Assembly (NCBI RefSeq): GCF_024539675.1
Contig: NZ_JAHHIT010000093.1
Span: 1 to 37,560, forward strand
Reading direction: 5' to 3'
DNA: 37,560 bases
Source of the DNA: Streptomyces hilarionis
GTDB lineage: Bacteria > Actinomycetota > Actinomycetes > Streptomycetales > Streptomycetaceae
Part shown: one piece after another, positions 1 through 8,036 of the stretch
How the letters are laid out: the number at the start of each line of letters is the position of its first letter
Numbering within the stretch: position 1 is the first letter of the stretch
Made by a program: the position numbers and the translations under genes
The notes under the pieces: model-generated
Database searches by the model: none
The model's input: only the letters and a program-made list of their open reading frames with translations
What the model was told of the DNA's origin: nothing

Positions 1-28
1 CGGGAGGAGGAGGGCGGGACGGGTGGGC

Positions 29-913
29 TCAGCCCTTGTTGGCGCCCAGGGTGAGGCCGCTGACGAACTGGCGCTGGAGCACGAAGTACACGATCAGGGT
101 GGGGATCGCGGTGAGCAGGGCGCCGGCGGCGACCAGGTTGGGGTCGGTGAAGTACTGGCCGGAGAGGTTGTTCAGCGCGGAGGTGATCGGCATGTTCTCG
201 CCGGTGGAGATCAGCACGATCGCCCAGAAGAAGTCGTTGTAGATCCAGATGGACAGCAGCGTCGCCAGGGCGGCCATCGCGGGCTTGCACAGCGGCAGCA
301 CGATCTGCCAGTACATGCGCCACACCGAGGCGCCGTCGACGAGGGCCGCCTCGGTCAGTTCGTGCGGCAGCATCCGCATGTAGTTGCTCAGGACGAACGC
401 GCAGAAGCCGGACTGGAACGCCACGTGGATCAGCACCAGACCGAGCGCGGAGTCGTAGAGCTTGCCGCTCATGGTGATGCCCGGCAGGTCGACGAGCAGG
501 TACAGGCGGTACAGCGGGGTGATGATGACCTGCTGGGGCAGCAGGTTGCCGGCCGTGAAGACCAGCAGGAGCGCGATGTTGAGCCGGAAGTCGAAGCGGC
601 TGACGTAGAACGCGACCATCGACGCCAGCAGCAGGGTGAGCAGCACGGCCGGCACCGCGATGATCAGCGTGTTGCCGAAGTAGTGCAGCATGTCGGACTG
701 CTCGAAGGCGTTCGTGAAGTTGTCCAGGCTGAGCTTGTCCGGCCAGGAGACGTATCCCTTGTCGCTGGTCTCCGCGTAGGGGCGCAGGGCCGCGAAGACC
801 GCCCACAGCAGCGGGGCGAGCCAGGCGAGCGCCGTGACGACGAGGAAGGCGTGCAGCAGGACGCGCGCCGGGCGGACGGGGGTGCGCTTCTTCGCCGCGA
901 GGGCCTGGCTCAT
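29..913 (-). CDS. Carbohydrate ABC transporter permease (MalG-like)
   Basis: This is a 294-aa inner-membrane permease of the MalG/LacG (CUT1) type. It opens with a short cytoplasmic stretch and a first membrane helix, followed by several more helices. The conserved EAA loop lies around residues 190-210, in the stretch reading LTEAALVDGASVWRMYWQIV, and contacts the ATPase in this family. The ATG at 913 overlaps the TGA of the upstream permease as ATGA, so the two are translationally coupled. No ATPase gene is present; CUT1 importers of Streptomyces usually share the MsiK ATPase encoded elsewhere, so that is inferred here. The transported sugar cannot be read from the sequence. The gene ends 28 bases from the window edge, and nothing can be called in those bases. 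Confidence 0.9.
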   Translation of the reverse strand: MSQALAAKKRTPVRPARVLLHAFLVVTALAWLAPLLWAVFAALRPYAETSDKGYVSWPDKLSLDNFTNAFEQSDMLHYFGNTLIIAVPAVLLTLLLASMVAFYVSRFDFRLNIALLLVFTAGNLLPQQVIITPLYRLYLLVDLPGITMSGKLYDSALGLVLIHVAFQSGFCAFVLSNYMRMLPHELTEAALVDGASVWRMYWQIVLPLCKPAMAALATLLSIWIYNDFFWAIVLISTGENMPITSALNNLSGQYFTDPNLVAAGALLTAIPTLIVYFVLQRQFVSGLTLGANKG

Positions 914-1890
914 GCGCGCCGCTCCTTCCGGAAGGTCGCGATCAGGTACGGGATGATCACGGCGAGGGAGATGACGAGCAGGACGACGGCGATCGCGGAG
1001 CCGTACCCGATCCGGCTGGACTCGCCGATGATGTTGTTGGTGATCAGGATCGACAGCAGCTCGGTGCCCTGGGCGCCCTTGTTGAAGACGAAGACCAGGT
1101 CGAAGGCGCGCAGCGCCTCGATGATGGTGACCACCAGCACGACGGTGTTGGTCGGGCGCAGGGTGGGGAAGATGACGTTCTTGAACGTCTGCCACTCGTT
1201 GGCGCCGTCCAGCGAGGAGGCCTCGCGCAGGGACGGGTCGACGCCCTTGAGGCCGGCCAGGTAGAGGATCATCATGTAGCCGGTGTGCCGCCAGGACGCG
1301 GCGACCAGCACGGCCCACAGGTTCAGGTGCGGGTCGCCGATCCAGTCGATGTAGTGGCCGGGCTTGTTGGCCCCGATCAGGCTGTTGATCAGGCCGGTGT
1401 CGGGGTTGTAGATCAGCTGCCAGACGAACCCGGTGACCGCCAGCGACATGACGACCGGCAGGAAGAACGCGGTCTGGTAGACCCGGCTGAAGCGGATCTT
1501 CTTGTCGAGCTGCACGGCCAGGAACAGGCCGAGCGGGGTCGGGACCAGGATGAGCACGACGAACCAGATGACGTTGTGCTCGACGGCGGGCCAGAACTGC
1601 GGGTTGTCGGCGAACAACTGCCGGAAGTTGTCCAGGCCGACCCACTTGATGGAGTCGAAGCCGATGCCGTCCCAGGTGGTGAAGGCGAGGGCGATCGAGG
1701 CGAGGGCGGTGACCCAGACCAGGGCCACGTGCAGGACCGTGGGCACCCCGGCCATCAGGCCGAGCGTGAGGCGGTCACGGCGGGTCAGCAGGCGCCTGGG
1801 CCCCTGCGGAGCCCGCTCGGCGGCAGGCGCGGGGCCCGGAGGCGGCACGTCGGCCGCCTCCGGGCTCTTCGAGGAGAGGTCGGTGGTCAT
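910..1890 (-). CDS. Carbohydrate ABC transporter permease (MalF-like)
   Basis: This is a 326-aa membrane permease, partner of the permease at 29-913. After a proline-rich cytoplasmic leader of about 45 residues there are membrane helices and an EAA loop near SLREASSLDGANEWQTFKNV. This is the usual MalF-type half of a CUT1 importer. The ATG at 1890 overlaps the stop of the binding-protein gene (1887-1890, ATGA), and its own stop overlaps the next permease. The three genes therefore form one coupled operon in the order binding protein, MalF-like, MalG-like. The call as a sugar permease is secure; the substrate is unknown. Confidence 0.9.
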   Translation of the reverse strand: MTTDLSSKSPEAADVPPPGPAPAAERAPQGPRRLLTRRDRLTLGLMAGVPTVLHVALVWVTALASIALAFTTWDGIGFDSIKWVGLDNFRQLFADNPQFWPAVEHNVIWFVVLILVPTPLGLFLAVQLDKKIRFSRVYQTAFFLPVVMSLAVTGFVWQLIYNPDTGLINSLIGANKPGHYIDWIGDPHLNLWAVLVAASWRHTGYMMILYLAGLKGVDPSLREASSLDGANEWQTFKNVIFPTLRPTNTVVLVVTIIEALRAFDLVFVFNKGAQGTELLSILITNNIIGESSRIGYGSAIAVVLLVISLAVIIPYLIATFRKERRA

Positions 1891-3203
1891 GCGGACGCGA
1901 AGATCGTCTTCTTCTGGCGTTCGATCGACGACAACAGGCTGTCGACGCCCTTGGGGTTCTGGAGGAACTTCTGGAGGCTGGGCTGCATCACCGTGGAGGT
2001 GAAGTCGGGGCGCGAGTCGCGGTCCATGAACTGGGTGAGGCTCTTGGCCTCGCTGATCATGGTGTACGCCTTCTTCTGAAGGGCGGTGTACGAGGAGGTG
2101 TCGGCCTTGCTGGAGGCGGCCACCACGCTGGAGTCGGCCTTCAGGTAGATCTGCTCGGCCTCCGGCGTGCCCAGGAACTCCAGGAGCTTGACGACGCCGT
2201 CGTGGTTCTTCGGGGACTTGCTGACCATGAAGCCGTCGGTGGGGGCTTCGACCGTGTCCTGCCCGAACGCGGAGTTGATCTCCGGGAAGGCGAAGAAGTC
2301 CAGGTCGTCGGCGTCGGCCTTGTTCGTGAACTGCTGCGCCACGAAGGAGCCCAGCAGGTACATGCCGGCCTTCTTGGACACCAGGGTCTGCGCGGCGTCC
2401 TGCCAGGTGCGGCCCATGAAGCCGTCCTGGTGGTAGGGCAGCAGCTCGGCCCAGTGGTCGAAGGCCGCCTTCACCTTCGGGTCCGTCCACGCCTCCTTGC
2501 CCGCCATCAGGGACTTGTGGAAGTCGTAGCCGTTGAGGCGGAAGTTGATCTGGTCGAAGGTGCCCATCGCGGGCCAGGCGTCCTTGTCGCCGAAGGCGAT
2601 CGGGACCAGGCCGTCCTTCTTCATCTGCTTGCACAGGGCGACCAGCTGGTCCCAGGTGGTGGGGACCTGGTAGCCGTGCTGCTGGAAGACGCTCTTGCGG
2701 TAGAAGAGCGCCCACGGGTACGTGTACAGCGGCACGAAGTAGTACTTGCCGTCCTCGCCCTTGGACAGCTGCTTCATGGCGTCGGGGAAGTTGCCCCCGA
2801 TCTTCTCCCACACGTCGTCGACCGGCGAGGCGAGCTTCTTGGCCGCGAAGAACTGCATGCGGTAGCCGGCGAACCAGTTGAACACGTCGTCCGGGGTGCC
2901 CTGGAGGTAGGAGTTGATCTGCTCCTGGAACGTGTTGTGGTCCTTGGTGTTCACGTCGACCGCGATGCCGGACTGCTTCTTGAAGGCCGCGTAGATCTCG
3001 GCGAAGGCCTTCTTCGGCACCGCGTCCGAGGCGTTGGAGCCGAGGGTGACGGTCTTCGGGTCGGCGGCCGTGCCGCTGGAGCCGCAGGCGGACAGCAGCG
3101 GCAGCCCGGCGCCGAGGACGGCCGCCCCGCCTATGCCGCGCAGCAGTGTGCGGCGGCTCGGGGAGGGGAGGGAGAGGCGTCCCGAGGGGGAGAGGTGATG
3201 CAT
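1887..3203 (-). CDS. Sugar ABC transporter substrate-binding lipoprotein
   Basis: This 438-aa extracellular solute-binding protein (family 1) is the first gene of the importer operon. The N-terminus has a twin-arginine-like SRRTLLRG, then a hydrophobic run and a lipobox LLSAC, so the mature protein should be lipid-anchored at that Cys, with Tat export possible. Mature-domain features fit CUT1 binding proteins: an NWFAGYRMQFF stretch and a TDGFMVSK segment near residue 310. The start at 3203 is chosen for the signal peptide. No regulator gene sits next to the operon. The upstream gap of about 210 bp carries a candidate promoter and a direct repeat. A neighbouring chitinase makes chito-oligosaccharides conceivable substrates, but no DasR-type box is seen before this gene, so that is only a guess. 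Confidence 0.88.
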   Translation of the reverse strand: MHHLSPSGRLSLPSPSRRTLLRGIGGAAVLGAGLPLLSACGSSGTAADPKTVTLGSNASDAVPKKAFAEIYAAFKKQSGIAVDVNTKDHNTFQEQINSYLQGTPDDVFNWFAGYRMQFFAAKKLASPVDDVWEKIGGNFPDAMKQLSKGEDGKYYFVPLYTYPWALFYRKSVFQQHGYQVPTTWDQLVALCKQMKKDGLVPIAFGDKDAWPAMGTFDQINFRLNGYDFHKSLMAGKEAWTDPKVKAAFDHWAELLPYHQDGFMGRTWQDAAQTLVSKKAGMYLLGSFVAQQFTNKADADDLDFFAFPEINSAFGQDTVEAPTDGFMVSKSPKNHDGVVKLLEFLGTPEAEQIYLKADSSVVAASSKADTSSYTALQKKAYTMISEAKSLTQFMDRDSRPDFTSTVMQPSLQKFLQNPKGVDSLLSSIERQKKTIFASA

Positions 3204-3296
3204 GAACGGCTCCTGACGCGAGGTTCAGCCATGAGGGCGACTGAAAGCTGATCACAATCGACCAGAAATCAACTCGACCGAACACGAGGTGGCGCA

Positions 3297-3326
3297 ATAA
3301 CAGCCGCATGTCCGGTCATGCGTCAA
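3297..3326 (-). promoter_or_regulatory. Candidate promoter of the sugar importer operon
   Basis: On the minus strand TTGACG (3326-3321) and TGTTAT (3302-3297) are separated by 18 bases, a plausible -35/-10 pair. It lies about 95 bases before the binding-protein ATG. Confidence 0.4.
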
Positions 3327-3364
3327 GAGCCGTCACTTTCATTTGTCGAAACGTAATCGACACG

Positions 3365-3396
3365 CCTTGATCACGTTTTCTCTACATCCTTGATCA
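3365..3396. repeat. Direct repeat of CCTTGATCA upstream of importer operon
   Basis: CCTTGATCA occurs exactly at 3365-3373 and 3388-3396, 23 bases apart start to start, about 40-70 bases upstream of the candidate -35. It could be an operator for an unlinked regulator, or it could be chance. This gap also holds the region just after the chitinase stop codon. Confidence 0.4.
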
Positions 3397-3414
3397 TCAG
3401 GGGGGTATGTCCGG

Positions 3415-4899
3415 TCACTCGAAGGCCGCGAAGGCCTTCGAGAAGGCGGACGGGGACTGGAGGATCGAGCTGCACACGGCGTCGGCCGCGCCCTTCGCGC
3501 CGCCCGCGCACTGCCTGTCCCGGGTCGCCGACCACATCGACAGCCCGCCCAGCCCCTTCGACTTCGCGAAGGCGACGAGCTCGGTGGCGTCCTCGACCGT
3601 GAAGACCTCGGAGGCGACGTCGTTCACGCCGATCATCGGGGTGACGGCCACCGCCTTCCACGCGGCGCCCTCGCTCAGTCCGAGCACGCTCTTGACCTGG
3701 GCATGGGTGGCGGTGGCGGCCTGCACCGCATAGGCGCCCATGTCACCGCTGTACGCGGGACCGTAGTCCATCGCCATGACGTTGACAGTGGCGATGCTCA
3801 CGTGGTTGGCCTTCGCGTCTGCGAGCAGACTCACACCGGCCTGGGTCAGCCCCTCCGGCATGACGGGCAGGGTGAACGACACGTCCAGGCCGGGGTGCCG
3901 CCGCTGGAGCTCGGCTATGGCCCGCGCGCGCCGGGTGTTCGCGGCGGCGTCCGGCAGCGCCCCGCCCTCCACGTCGAAGTCGACCTTGGTGAGCCGGTAG
4001 GCGTCGACCACCTTCCCGTAGGCGGCCGCCAGCGCGTCCGCCGAGGAGCAGGTCGTGGCCAGCTCGGAGCCGGACGCCCCGCCGAAGGAGACCCGCACGT
4101 CGCCGCCCCTGGCCCGCAATGCACCGATCTGCGCGGCCACGCCGTCGCTTCCGAGGTCGCTCACCCCGCCCCACTTGGGCGTGCAGCCCCCGCCGTCGGT
4201 CACGAAGGCGAGGGTGTAGTCCTTGACGCCCGTCGCGGCCAGGTGCCCCAGGAGATCGAAGGCCGGGTACAGGGAGGTGTCGACGTAGGGGGCGAAGCCG
4301 GCCGACGCGGAGGCGCCGGCGCCGGGGGTGCCGCTCGCGCTCGGGGAGGGCGAGGCGGGCGCGGTGGGGCCGGAGCCGGACGTGGGCGCGGACGTGGACG
4401 TGGGGGAGGGCGCGGTGGAGGCGGTGGGCGCGGTGGACCCCGTCGGCCGCCCGCTCGGCTCGGGGGTCGCCCCGCCGTCGGCCGCGCACCGGGCCCCGTC
4501 GACGAGACAGCCGACCGGATCGCCGGAGCCCTGGACCACGAACCCGACGGTGACGGACTCTCCGGCGGCGAGCCCGTCGGCGTCCCACTTCGGCGGCGTC
4601 ACCGTGACATGCCGCCCGGCGACGCTCGACGTGCCGTTCCACAGCGAGCCGAGCTGCGCCCCGGCCGGCAGGTCGAACTCCAGCTTCCAGTCGGCCCTGG
4701 CCGCCCCGCCCTCGTTGGTCACCACGTACTGGGCGGTGTAGCCCGTGGACCAGTCGCTGGTCCTCGTGTAGGCGGCCCCGACCCCGGCCGCGTGCGCCGT
4801 GCCGGTGACCAGCGCGACCCCGCCGCCCACCACGGCCGCGGCGACCGCGCCCCCGATGACCTTGTTCCTGCCGCTGACCTTGCGCCGGTGCGTGCTCAT
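3415..4899 (-). CDS. Secreted chitinase, CBM2 plus GH18
   Basis: This 494-aa enzyme should hydrolyse chitin outside the cell. In order: a signal peptide (about 1-38, ending TGTAHA), a CBM2-type chitin/cellulose-binding domain (about 40-138, with paired Cys131/Cys138 and exposed Trp residues), a Pro/Ser/Thr/Gly linker (about 140-200), and a GH18 catalytic domain (about 202-494). The GH18 active-site motif is VDFDVE, with Asp307, Asp309 and the acid/base Glu311. The first Asp of the textbook DxxDxDxE is replaced by Thr, as I believe is common in this subgroup. MAMDYG (376-381) and SMWSATRD near the C-terminus are typical GH18 strand motifs. I chose ATG 4899, with GAAGG upstream, over an in-frame GTG at 4923 that lacks a ribosome site. 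A DasR-like box lies about 140 bases upstream. Confidence 0.93.
   Translation of the reverse strand: MSTHRRKVSGRNKVIGGAVAAAVVGGGVALVTGTAHAAGVGAAYTRTSDWSTGYTAQYVVTNEGGAARADWKLEFDLPAGAQLGSLWNGTSSVAGRHVTVTPPKWDADGLAAGESVTVGFVVQGSGDPVGCLVDGARCAADGGATPEPSGRPTGSTAPTASTAPSPTSTSAPTSGSGPTAPASPSPSASGTPGAGASASAGFAPYVDTSLYPAFDLLGHLAATGVKDYTLAFVTDGGGCTPKWGGVSDLGSDGVAAQIGALRARGGDVRVSFGGASGSELATTCSSADALAAAYGKVVDAYRLTKVDFDVEGGALPDAAANTRRARAIAELQRRHPGLDVSFTLPVMPEGLTQAGVSLLADAKANHVSIATVNVMAMDYGPAYSGDMGAYAVQAATATHAQVKSVLGLSEGAAWKAVAVTPMIGVNDVASEVFTVEDATELVAFAKSKGLGGLSMWSATRDRQCAGGAKGAADAVCSSILQSPSAFSKAFAAFE
3418..3442 (-). terminator. Hairpin across the chitinase 3' end
   Basis: CTCGAAGGCC (3418-3427) and GGCCTTCGAG (3433-3442) form a perfect 10-bp stem with a 5-base loop. 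The stem is made of the last eight codons or so and ends against the TGA. No T-run follows, so termination is possible but not certain. Confidence 0.4.
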
Positions 4900-5040
4900 G
4901 ACGTGCCTGCCTTCACTGTTCACGGGGGATCCCGGAGGGGGTGGGGCAGCACGCTAGCGATCACGAAACGGACAAAAAGCCTGACCGGGACGGAGGGCGG
5001 GGATCTTAGGCCGCGCTTAAGGAGGGCATCGGGACCGGTT

Positions 5041-5056
5041 AAAGGTCGAGACCAAT
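5041..5056 (-). promoter_or_regulatory. DasR-like operator (dre) upstream of chitinase
   Basis: AAAGGTCGAGACCAAT matches the dre consensus AGTGGTCTAGACCACT at 12 of 16 positions, keeping the GGTC/GACC palindrome. It lies in the 174-bp gap between the sensor-kinase stop (5074) and the chitinase start (4899). DasR is the GntR-family GlcNAc-responsive repressor of streptomycete chitin genes. A weak -35/-10 pair (CAAAAA at 4973-4978 and ACGCTA at 4951-4956, plus-strand reading) lies between the box and the gene. Confidence 0.6.
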
Positions 5057-5073
5057 TCTGCCGTGCGGGAACG

Positions 5074-6444
5074 TCACCTGAGCGCCGGACGTCTGCGGCG
5101 GCGGACGGAACCCCGGTGGCCCCCGCGCACCGGTTCGCGGCCGTCCAGCTGTATCCAGATGCGGACCTCGGCTCCGCCCAGGACGGAGGAGCCCACGCGG
5201 ACGTCGCCGCCGGTCGACTCGGCGAGACGGCGGACGATGTCCAGGCCCAGGCCCGTGGAACCGGCCGCGCCCGAGCCCCGGCCGCGGGCCATCGCCGTCG
5301 CGGGGTCGGGTATGCCGGGGCCCGCGTCCGAGACGAGGACGATGACCGCGTCGTCGCTGTTGTGGACGTCCACCGCGAACGCCGTGCCCTCCGGGGTGTG
5401 CCGGAAGACGTTGCCGAGCAGGGCGTCGAGGGCCGCGGCCAGCTCGGCGCGGGCCACCGGCACGCGCACCGGCCGGTCCACGCCCGCCGTGCGCACCTTG
5501 CGGCCCTCGTCCTCGGCGAGCGCCGACCAGAACGCCATCCGCTCGCGCACCACCTCCGCCACGTCGCACCCGGCGCCGGGGCCCGGGGCGGCCGTCTGCG
5601 GTTTCGCCTCCCGGGCGGTGCGGATGATCGTGTCGACCTCGCGCTCCAGCTGCGCGACCGCCGTGCGGGTCTGCTCGGCGGCCGGCGAGTCTCCGAGGGA
5701 GGCCGCGTTGAGCCGCAGGACGGTGAGAGGGGTGCGCAGACGGTGGGACAGGTCCGCCGCCAGCTCGCGCTCGTTGGCCAGCAGTTGCACCACCTGATCG
5801 GCCATCGAGTTGAACGCCACCGCCGCCAGGCGCAGTTCGTCGGGCCCCTCCTCCGGCACGCGCGCGCCCAGCTTGCCCTCCCCCAGCTCGTGCGCGCCCT
5901 CGACCAGCCGCCTGGCCGGCTGCACCATGCGCACGCCCAGCCGGTCGGCGACCGCGACCGAGCCCACGACCAGGGCGACGCCGACGGCCGCGAGCACCGC
6001 CCACGCCGTGCCGACGCCGTTGCTCATCTCGGACTCGGGGACGTACACCTCGATCACCACCGTCCCCAGGCTCAGCGCGACGGGCTGGAGCAGCGCGGAC
6101 CCGCCCGGGACGTCCGTCGTGGAGGCCCGGCCGAGCTTGCGCACGGCCTCGACGTCCGCGGCCGCGGCGCGCCGCCGCCCGAGGTCGACGGCCGGGCGGC
6201 CGTCGCCCGCCGGCAGGTGCACCGCCATGCCGTCGTCGGAGCCGGCGGCGGCCACCACCCGCTCCAACTGGTCGCGGTCGGTGGTGATGGACAGGGCCGG
6301 CACCACGACCGCGGCCTCCCGCTCCGCGTTGGAGAACGCGCGGTCGCGGGCCATCTCCTTGACGACCAGGCCGAGCGGCACCGCGAAGGCGACCACGACC
6401 ATGGCGGTGACCGCCAGGCACACCTTGACCAGAGCCCATCTCAC
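5074..6444 (-). CDS. Two-component sensor histidine kinase
   Basis: This is a 456-aa membrane sensor kinase. It has one helix near residues 6-27, an extracellular sensor region of about 115 residues with no recognised fold, a second helix (about 145-168), a HAMP segment, a HisKA domain with SHRLRTPL (phospho-acceptor His234), and a HATPase domain. The HATPase has the N box at LLGNVFRHT (Asn345), the G1 box SDAGPGIPD (372-380) and the G2 box STGLGLDIV. The GTG at 6444 overlaps the TGA of the response regulator as GTGA, so the two are coupled, which decides the start. The signal is unknown. The secreted protein encoded divergently at 7292 is a possible partner. Confidence 0.93.
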   Translation of the reverse strand: MRWALVKVCLAVTAMVVVAFAVPLGLVVKEMARDRAFSNAEREAAVVVPALSITTDRDQLERVVAAAGSDDGMAVHLPAGDGRPAVDLGRRRAAAADVEAVRKLGRASTTDVPGGSALLQPVALSLGTVVIEVYVPESEMSNGVGTAWAVLAAVGVALVVGSVAVADRLGVRMVQPARRLVEGAHELGEGKLGARVPEEGPDELRLAAVAFNSMADQVVQLLANERELAADLSHRLRTPLTVLRLNAASLGDSPAAEQTRTAVAQLEREVDTIIRTAREAKPQTAAPGPGAGCDVAEVVRERMAFWSALAEDEGRKVRTAGVDRPVRVPVARAELAAALDALLGNVFRHTPEGTAFAVDVHNSDDAVIVLVSDAGPGIPDPATAMARGRGSGAAGSTGLGLDIVRRLAESTGGDVRVGSSVLGGAEVRIWIQLDGREPVRGGHRGSVRRRRRPALR

Positions 6445-7148
6445 AGCGCCGGCGCCCCTTCCCCCGGTGGCTCCAGCTTCACCCCGACGCCCCGCAGGGT
6501 GTGCAGATAGCGGGGGCTCGCCGCCGTCTCGCCCAGCTTCCGGCGCAGCCAGGACAGATGGACGTCGATCGTCTGGTCGTCGCCGTAGGACTGCTGCCAC
6601 ACCTCGGCGAGCAGTTCACGACGCGGGACGACGACACCGGGCCGGCCCGCGAGGAAGGCGAGCAGGTCGAACTCGCGGCGGGTGAGGTCGAGTCGCACAC
6701 CGTCCAGCTCGGCCTGCCGGCGCAGGGGGTCGACGGCGAGGCCCCCGACGCGCAGCACGCTGGAGGGCGCGGGCTCCCCGGCCGCGGACCGGGCCCGGCG
6801 CAGCACGGCCGCCATCCTCGCCGACAGGTGCTCCACCGAGAACGGCTTGGTCAGATAGTCGTCCGCGCCCGCGTTCAGCAGCCGGACGATCTCCGCCTCG
6901 TCGTCGCGCGCGGTGGCGATGATGACCGGCACGTCCGTGATGCCGCGCAGCATCTTCAGGGCCTCCGAGCCGTCGAGGTCGGGCAGGCCGAGGTCCAGCA
7001 CGACCACGTCGAAGCGGAAATGGGCGACCTCGCGCAGCGCCTCCAGCGCCGTGCCCACGCTGCGCACGGTGTGCGAGGCGTCGGTCAGCTGCCGGATGAG
7101 CGCCGAGCGCACGAACTGGTCGTCCTCGACCACGAGCACACTTGCCAT
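6441..7148 (-). CDS. OmpR/PhoB-family response regulator
   Basis: This 235-aa DNA-binding regulator pairs with the kinase downstream. The receiver domain (about 1-120) has the acidic pair Asp9/Asp10, the phosphorylation site Asp52 in VLDLGLPD, the switch Thr in IATARDD and Lys101 in TKPF. The C-terminal half (about 135-225) is a winged helix of the OmpR/PhoB type, with REFDLLAFLAGRPG and a recognition region near DQTIDVHLSWLRRKLG. ATG 7148 is chosen because the receiver domain begins immediately after it (ASVLVVEDD). The 143-bp gap upstream, shared with the divergent gene at 7292, contains two DnaA-box-like sequences and is the likely promoter region. Confidence 0.94.
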   Translation of the reverse strand: MASVLVVEDDQFVRSALIRQLTDASHTVRSVGTALEALREVAHFRFDVVVLDLGLPDLDGSEALKMLRGITDVPVIIATARDDEAEIVRLLNAGADDYLTKPFSVEHLSARMAAVLRRARSAAGEPAPSSVLRVGGLAVDPLRRQAELDGVRLDLTRREFDLLAFLAGRPGVVVPRRELLAEVWQQSYGDDQTIDVHLSWLRRKLGETAASPRYLHTLRGVGVKLEPPGEGAPAL

Positions 7149-7189
7149 GCGCCGCAACCTACGCCATGCCGCCGAGCCCCATCGGGGCC

Positions 7190-7216
7190 TGTGGACAACT
7201 CGACGCCTGTGGACGA
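7190..7216 (-). promoter_or_regulatory. Pair of DnaA-box-like sequences
   Basis: Read on the minus strand, 7198-7190 is TTGTCCACA, which is the streptomycete DnaA box exactly. 7216-7208 is TCGTCCACA, one base different. The starts are 18 bases apart and both are embedded in a longer direct repeat beginning GCCTGTGGAC. They lie between the response regulator and the divergent secreted-protein gene. Confidence 0.5.
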
Positions 7217-7291
7217 ACGGTGAGGCGCCGTCCCGGATCGGGGGCACATCCGTGCGACACGGGTGAGGCGGGTGGGGCAAGATGGCCCGCG

Positions 7292-7828
7292 ATGCGCAGA
7301 GGACTCGTACACGTACTGGCCTGGTCGCTCGCCACCGGCGCGGCGGTCACGCTGTCGTGGTGGGGCGTGCACACGGTGATGGCAGGCACGGTCTACGACC
7401 CGCCTCGCGCCCTGCCGCTCACCGCGGCCGACGCGGGCGGCGGGGAGCGCGACGCCGACGCCTCCTCGACGCCTCGTCCCGCCCCGTCGGCGACCGCGTC
7501 CCCGCGCCCGGGCCGCACGACCGCCCCGCCGAGTCCCTCGAACACGGGGACGGCGGCCCCCTCCCCCACCTCCCCCGCGACGGCAGGGAACACCGGGAGC
7601 GCCGGGAGCTCCGTCAAGAGCTACGACACCGACGGCGGCCGGGCCGTCTTCGATCTCGGCCGGACCTCGGCGACCCTCGTCTCGGCGACCCCGGGCGCGG
7701 GCTGGTCGATGCAGGTGTGGAAGACGGAGTCGTGGATCCGCGTGGAGTTCGCCTCCGGCGCGGACCGGGTGTCGGTCTTCTGCACCTGGCACGACGGACC
7801 GCCCCGGGTGGAGATCGGCACGTACTGA
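7292..7828 (+). CDS. Secreted or membrane-anchored protein next to a two-component system
   Basis: This 178-aa protein belongs to no family I can name. It has an N-terminal hydrophobic segment (about 7-30, containing SWWG), then a Pro/Ser/Thr/Ala-rich spacer (about 45-108) of the cell-wall-spanning kind, then a compact C-terminal domain of about 68 residues. The C-terminal domain is rich in beta-prone sequence (AVFDLGRTSATLVSAT, VSVFCTWHD). A single Cys sits in the C-terminal domain. It is divergent from the response regulator, and an accessory or target role for the two-component system is inferred only from position. ATG 7292 is the start that leaves a proper signal/anchor; the open frame further upstream runs into the intergenic region. 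Confidence 0.7.
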   Translation: MRRGLVHVLAWSLATGAAVTLSWWGVHTVMAGTVYDPPRALPLTAADAGGGERDADASSTPRPAPSATASPRPGRTTAPPSPSNTGTAAPSPTSPATAGNTGSAGSSVKSYDTDGGRAVFDLGRTSATLVSATPGAGWSMQVWKTESWIRVEFASGADRVSVFCTWHDGPPRVEIGTY

Positions 7829-7854
7829 CGGCGGACCGGGCCAGGCCCTCAACA

Positions 7855-7907
7855 CGGGCCGACGGCAGGGCGACCACGGGGCCGCGCGCACACCGGCCGT
7901 CGGCCCG
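7855..7907. terminator. Hairpin between convergent genes, with a 10-bp tandem repeat
   Basis: CGGGCCGACGGC (7855-7866) and GCCGTCGGCCCG (7896-7907) form a perfect 12-bp stem with a 29-base loop. It lies between genes that converge at 7828 and 8037 and could serve both. CGGCCCGCAA is repeated in tandem at 7901-7920, overlapping the right arm. Confidence 0.5.
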
Positions 7908-8036
7908 CAACGGCCCGCAACGGAACGACGGCGGGACGACCGCGGGTTGACCGCGGGAGCGCGGGCCGGCGGCGGGCCGGCTGTCGGGGCGGGGGCGGGC
8001 CGGGGGCGCGTCGGCGGCCGGCCGGGTGGGCGTTCG

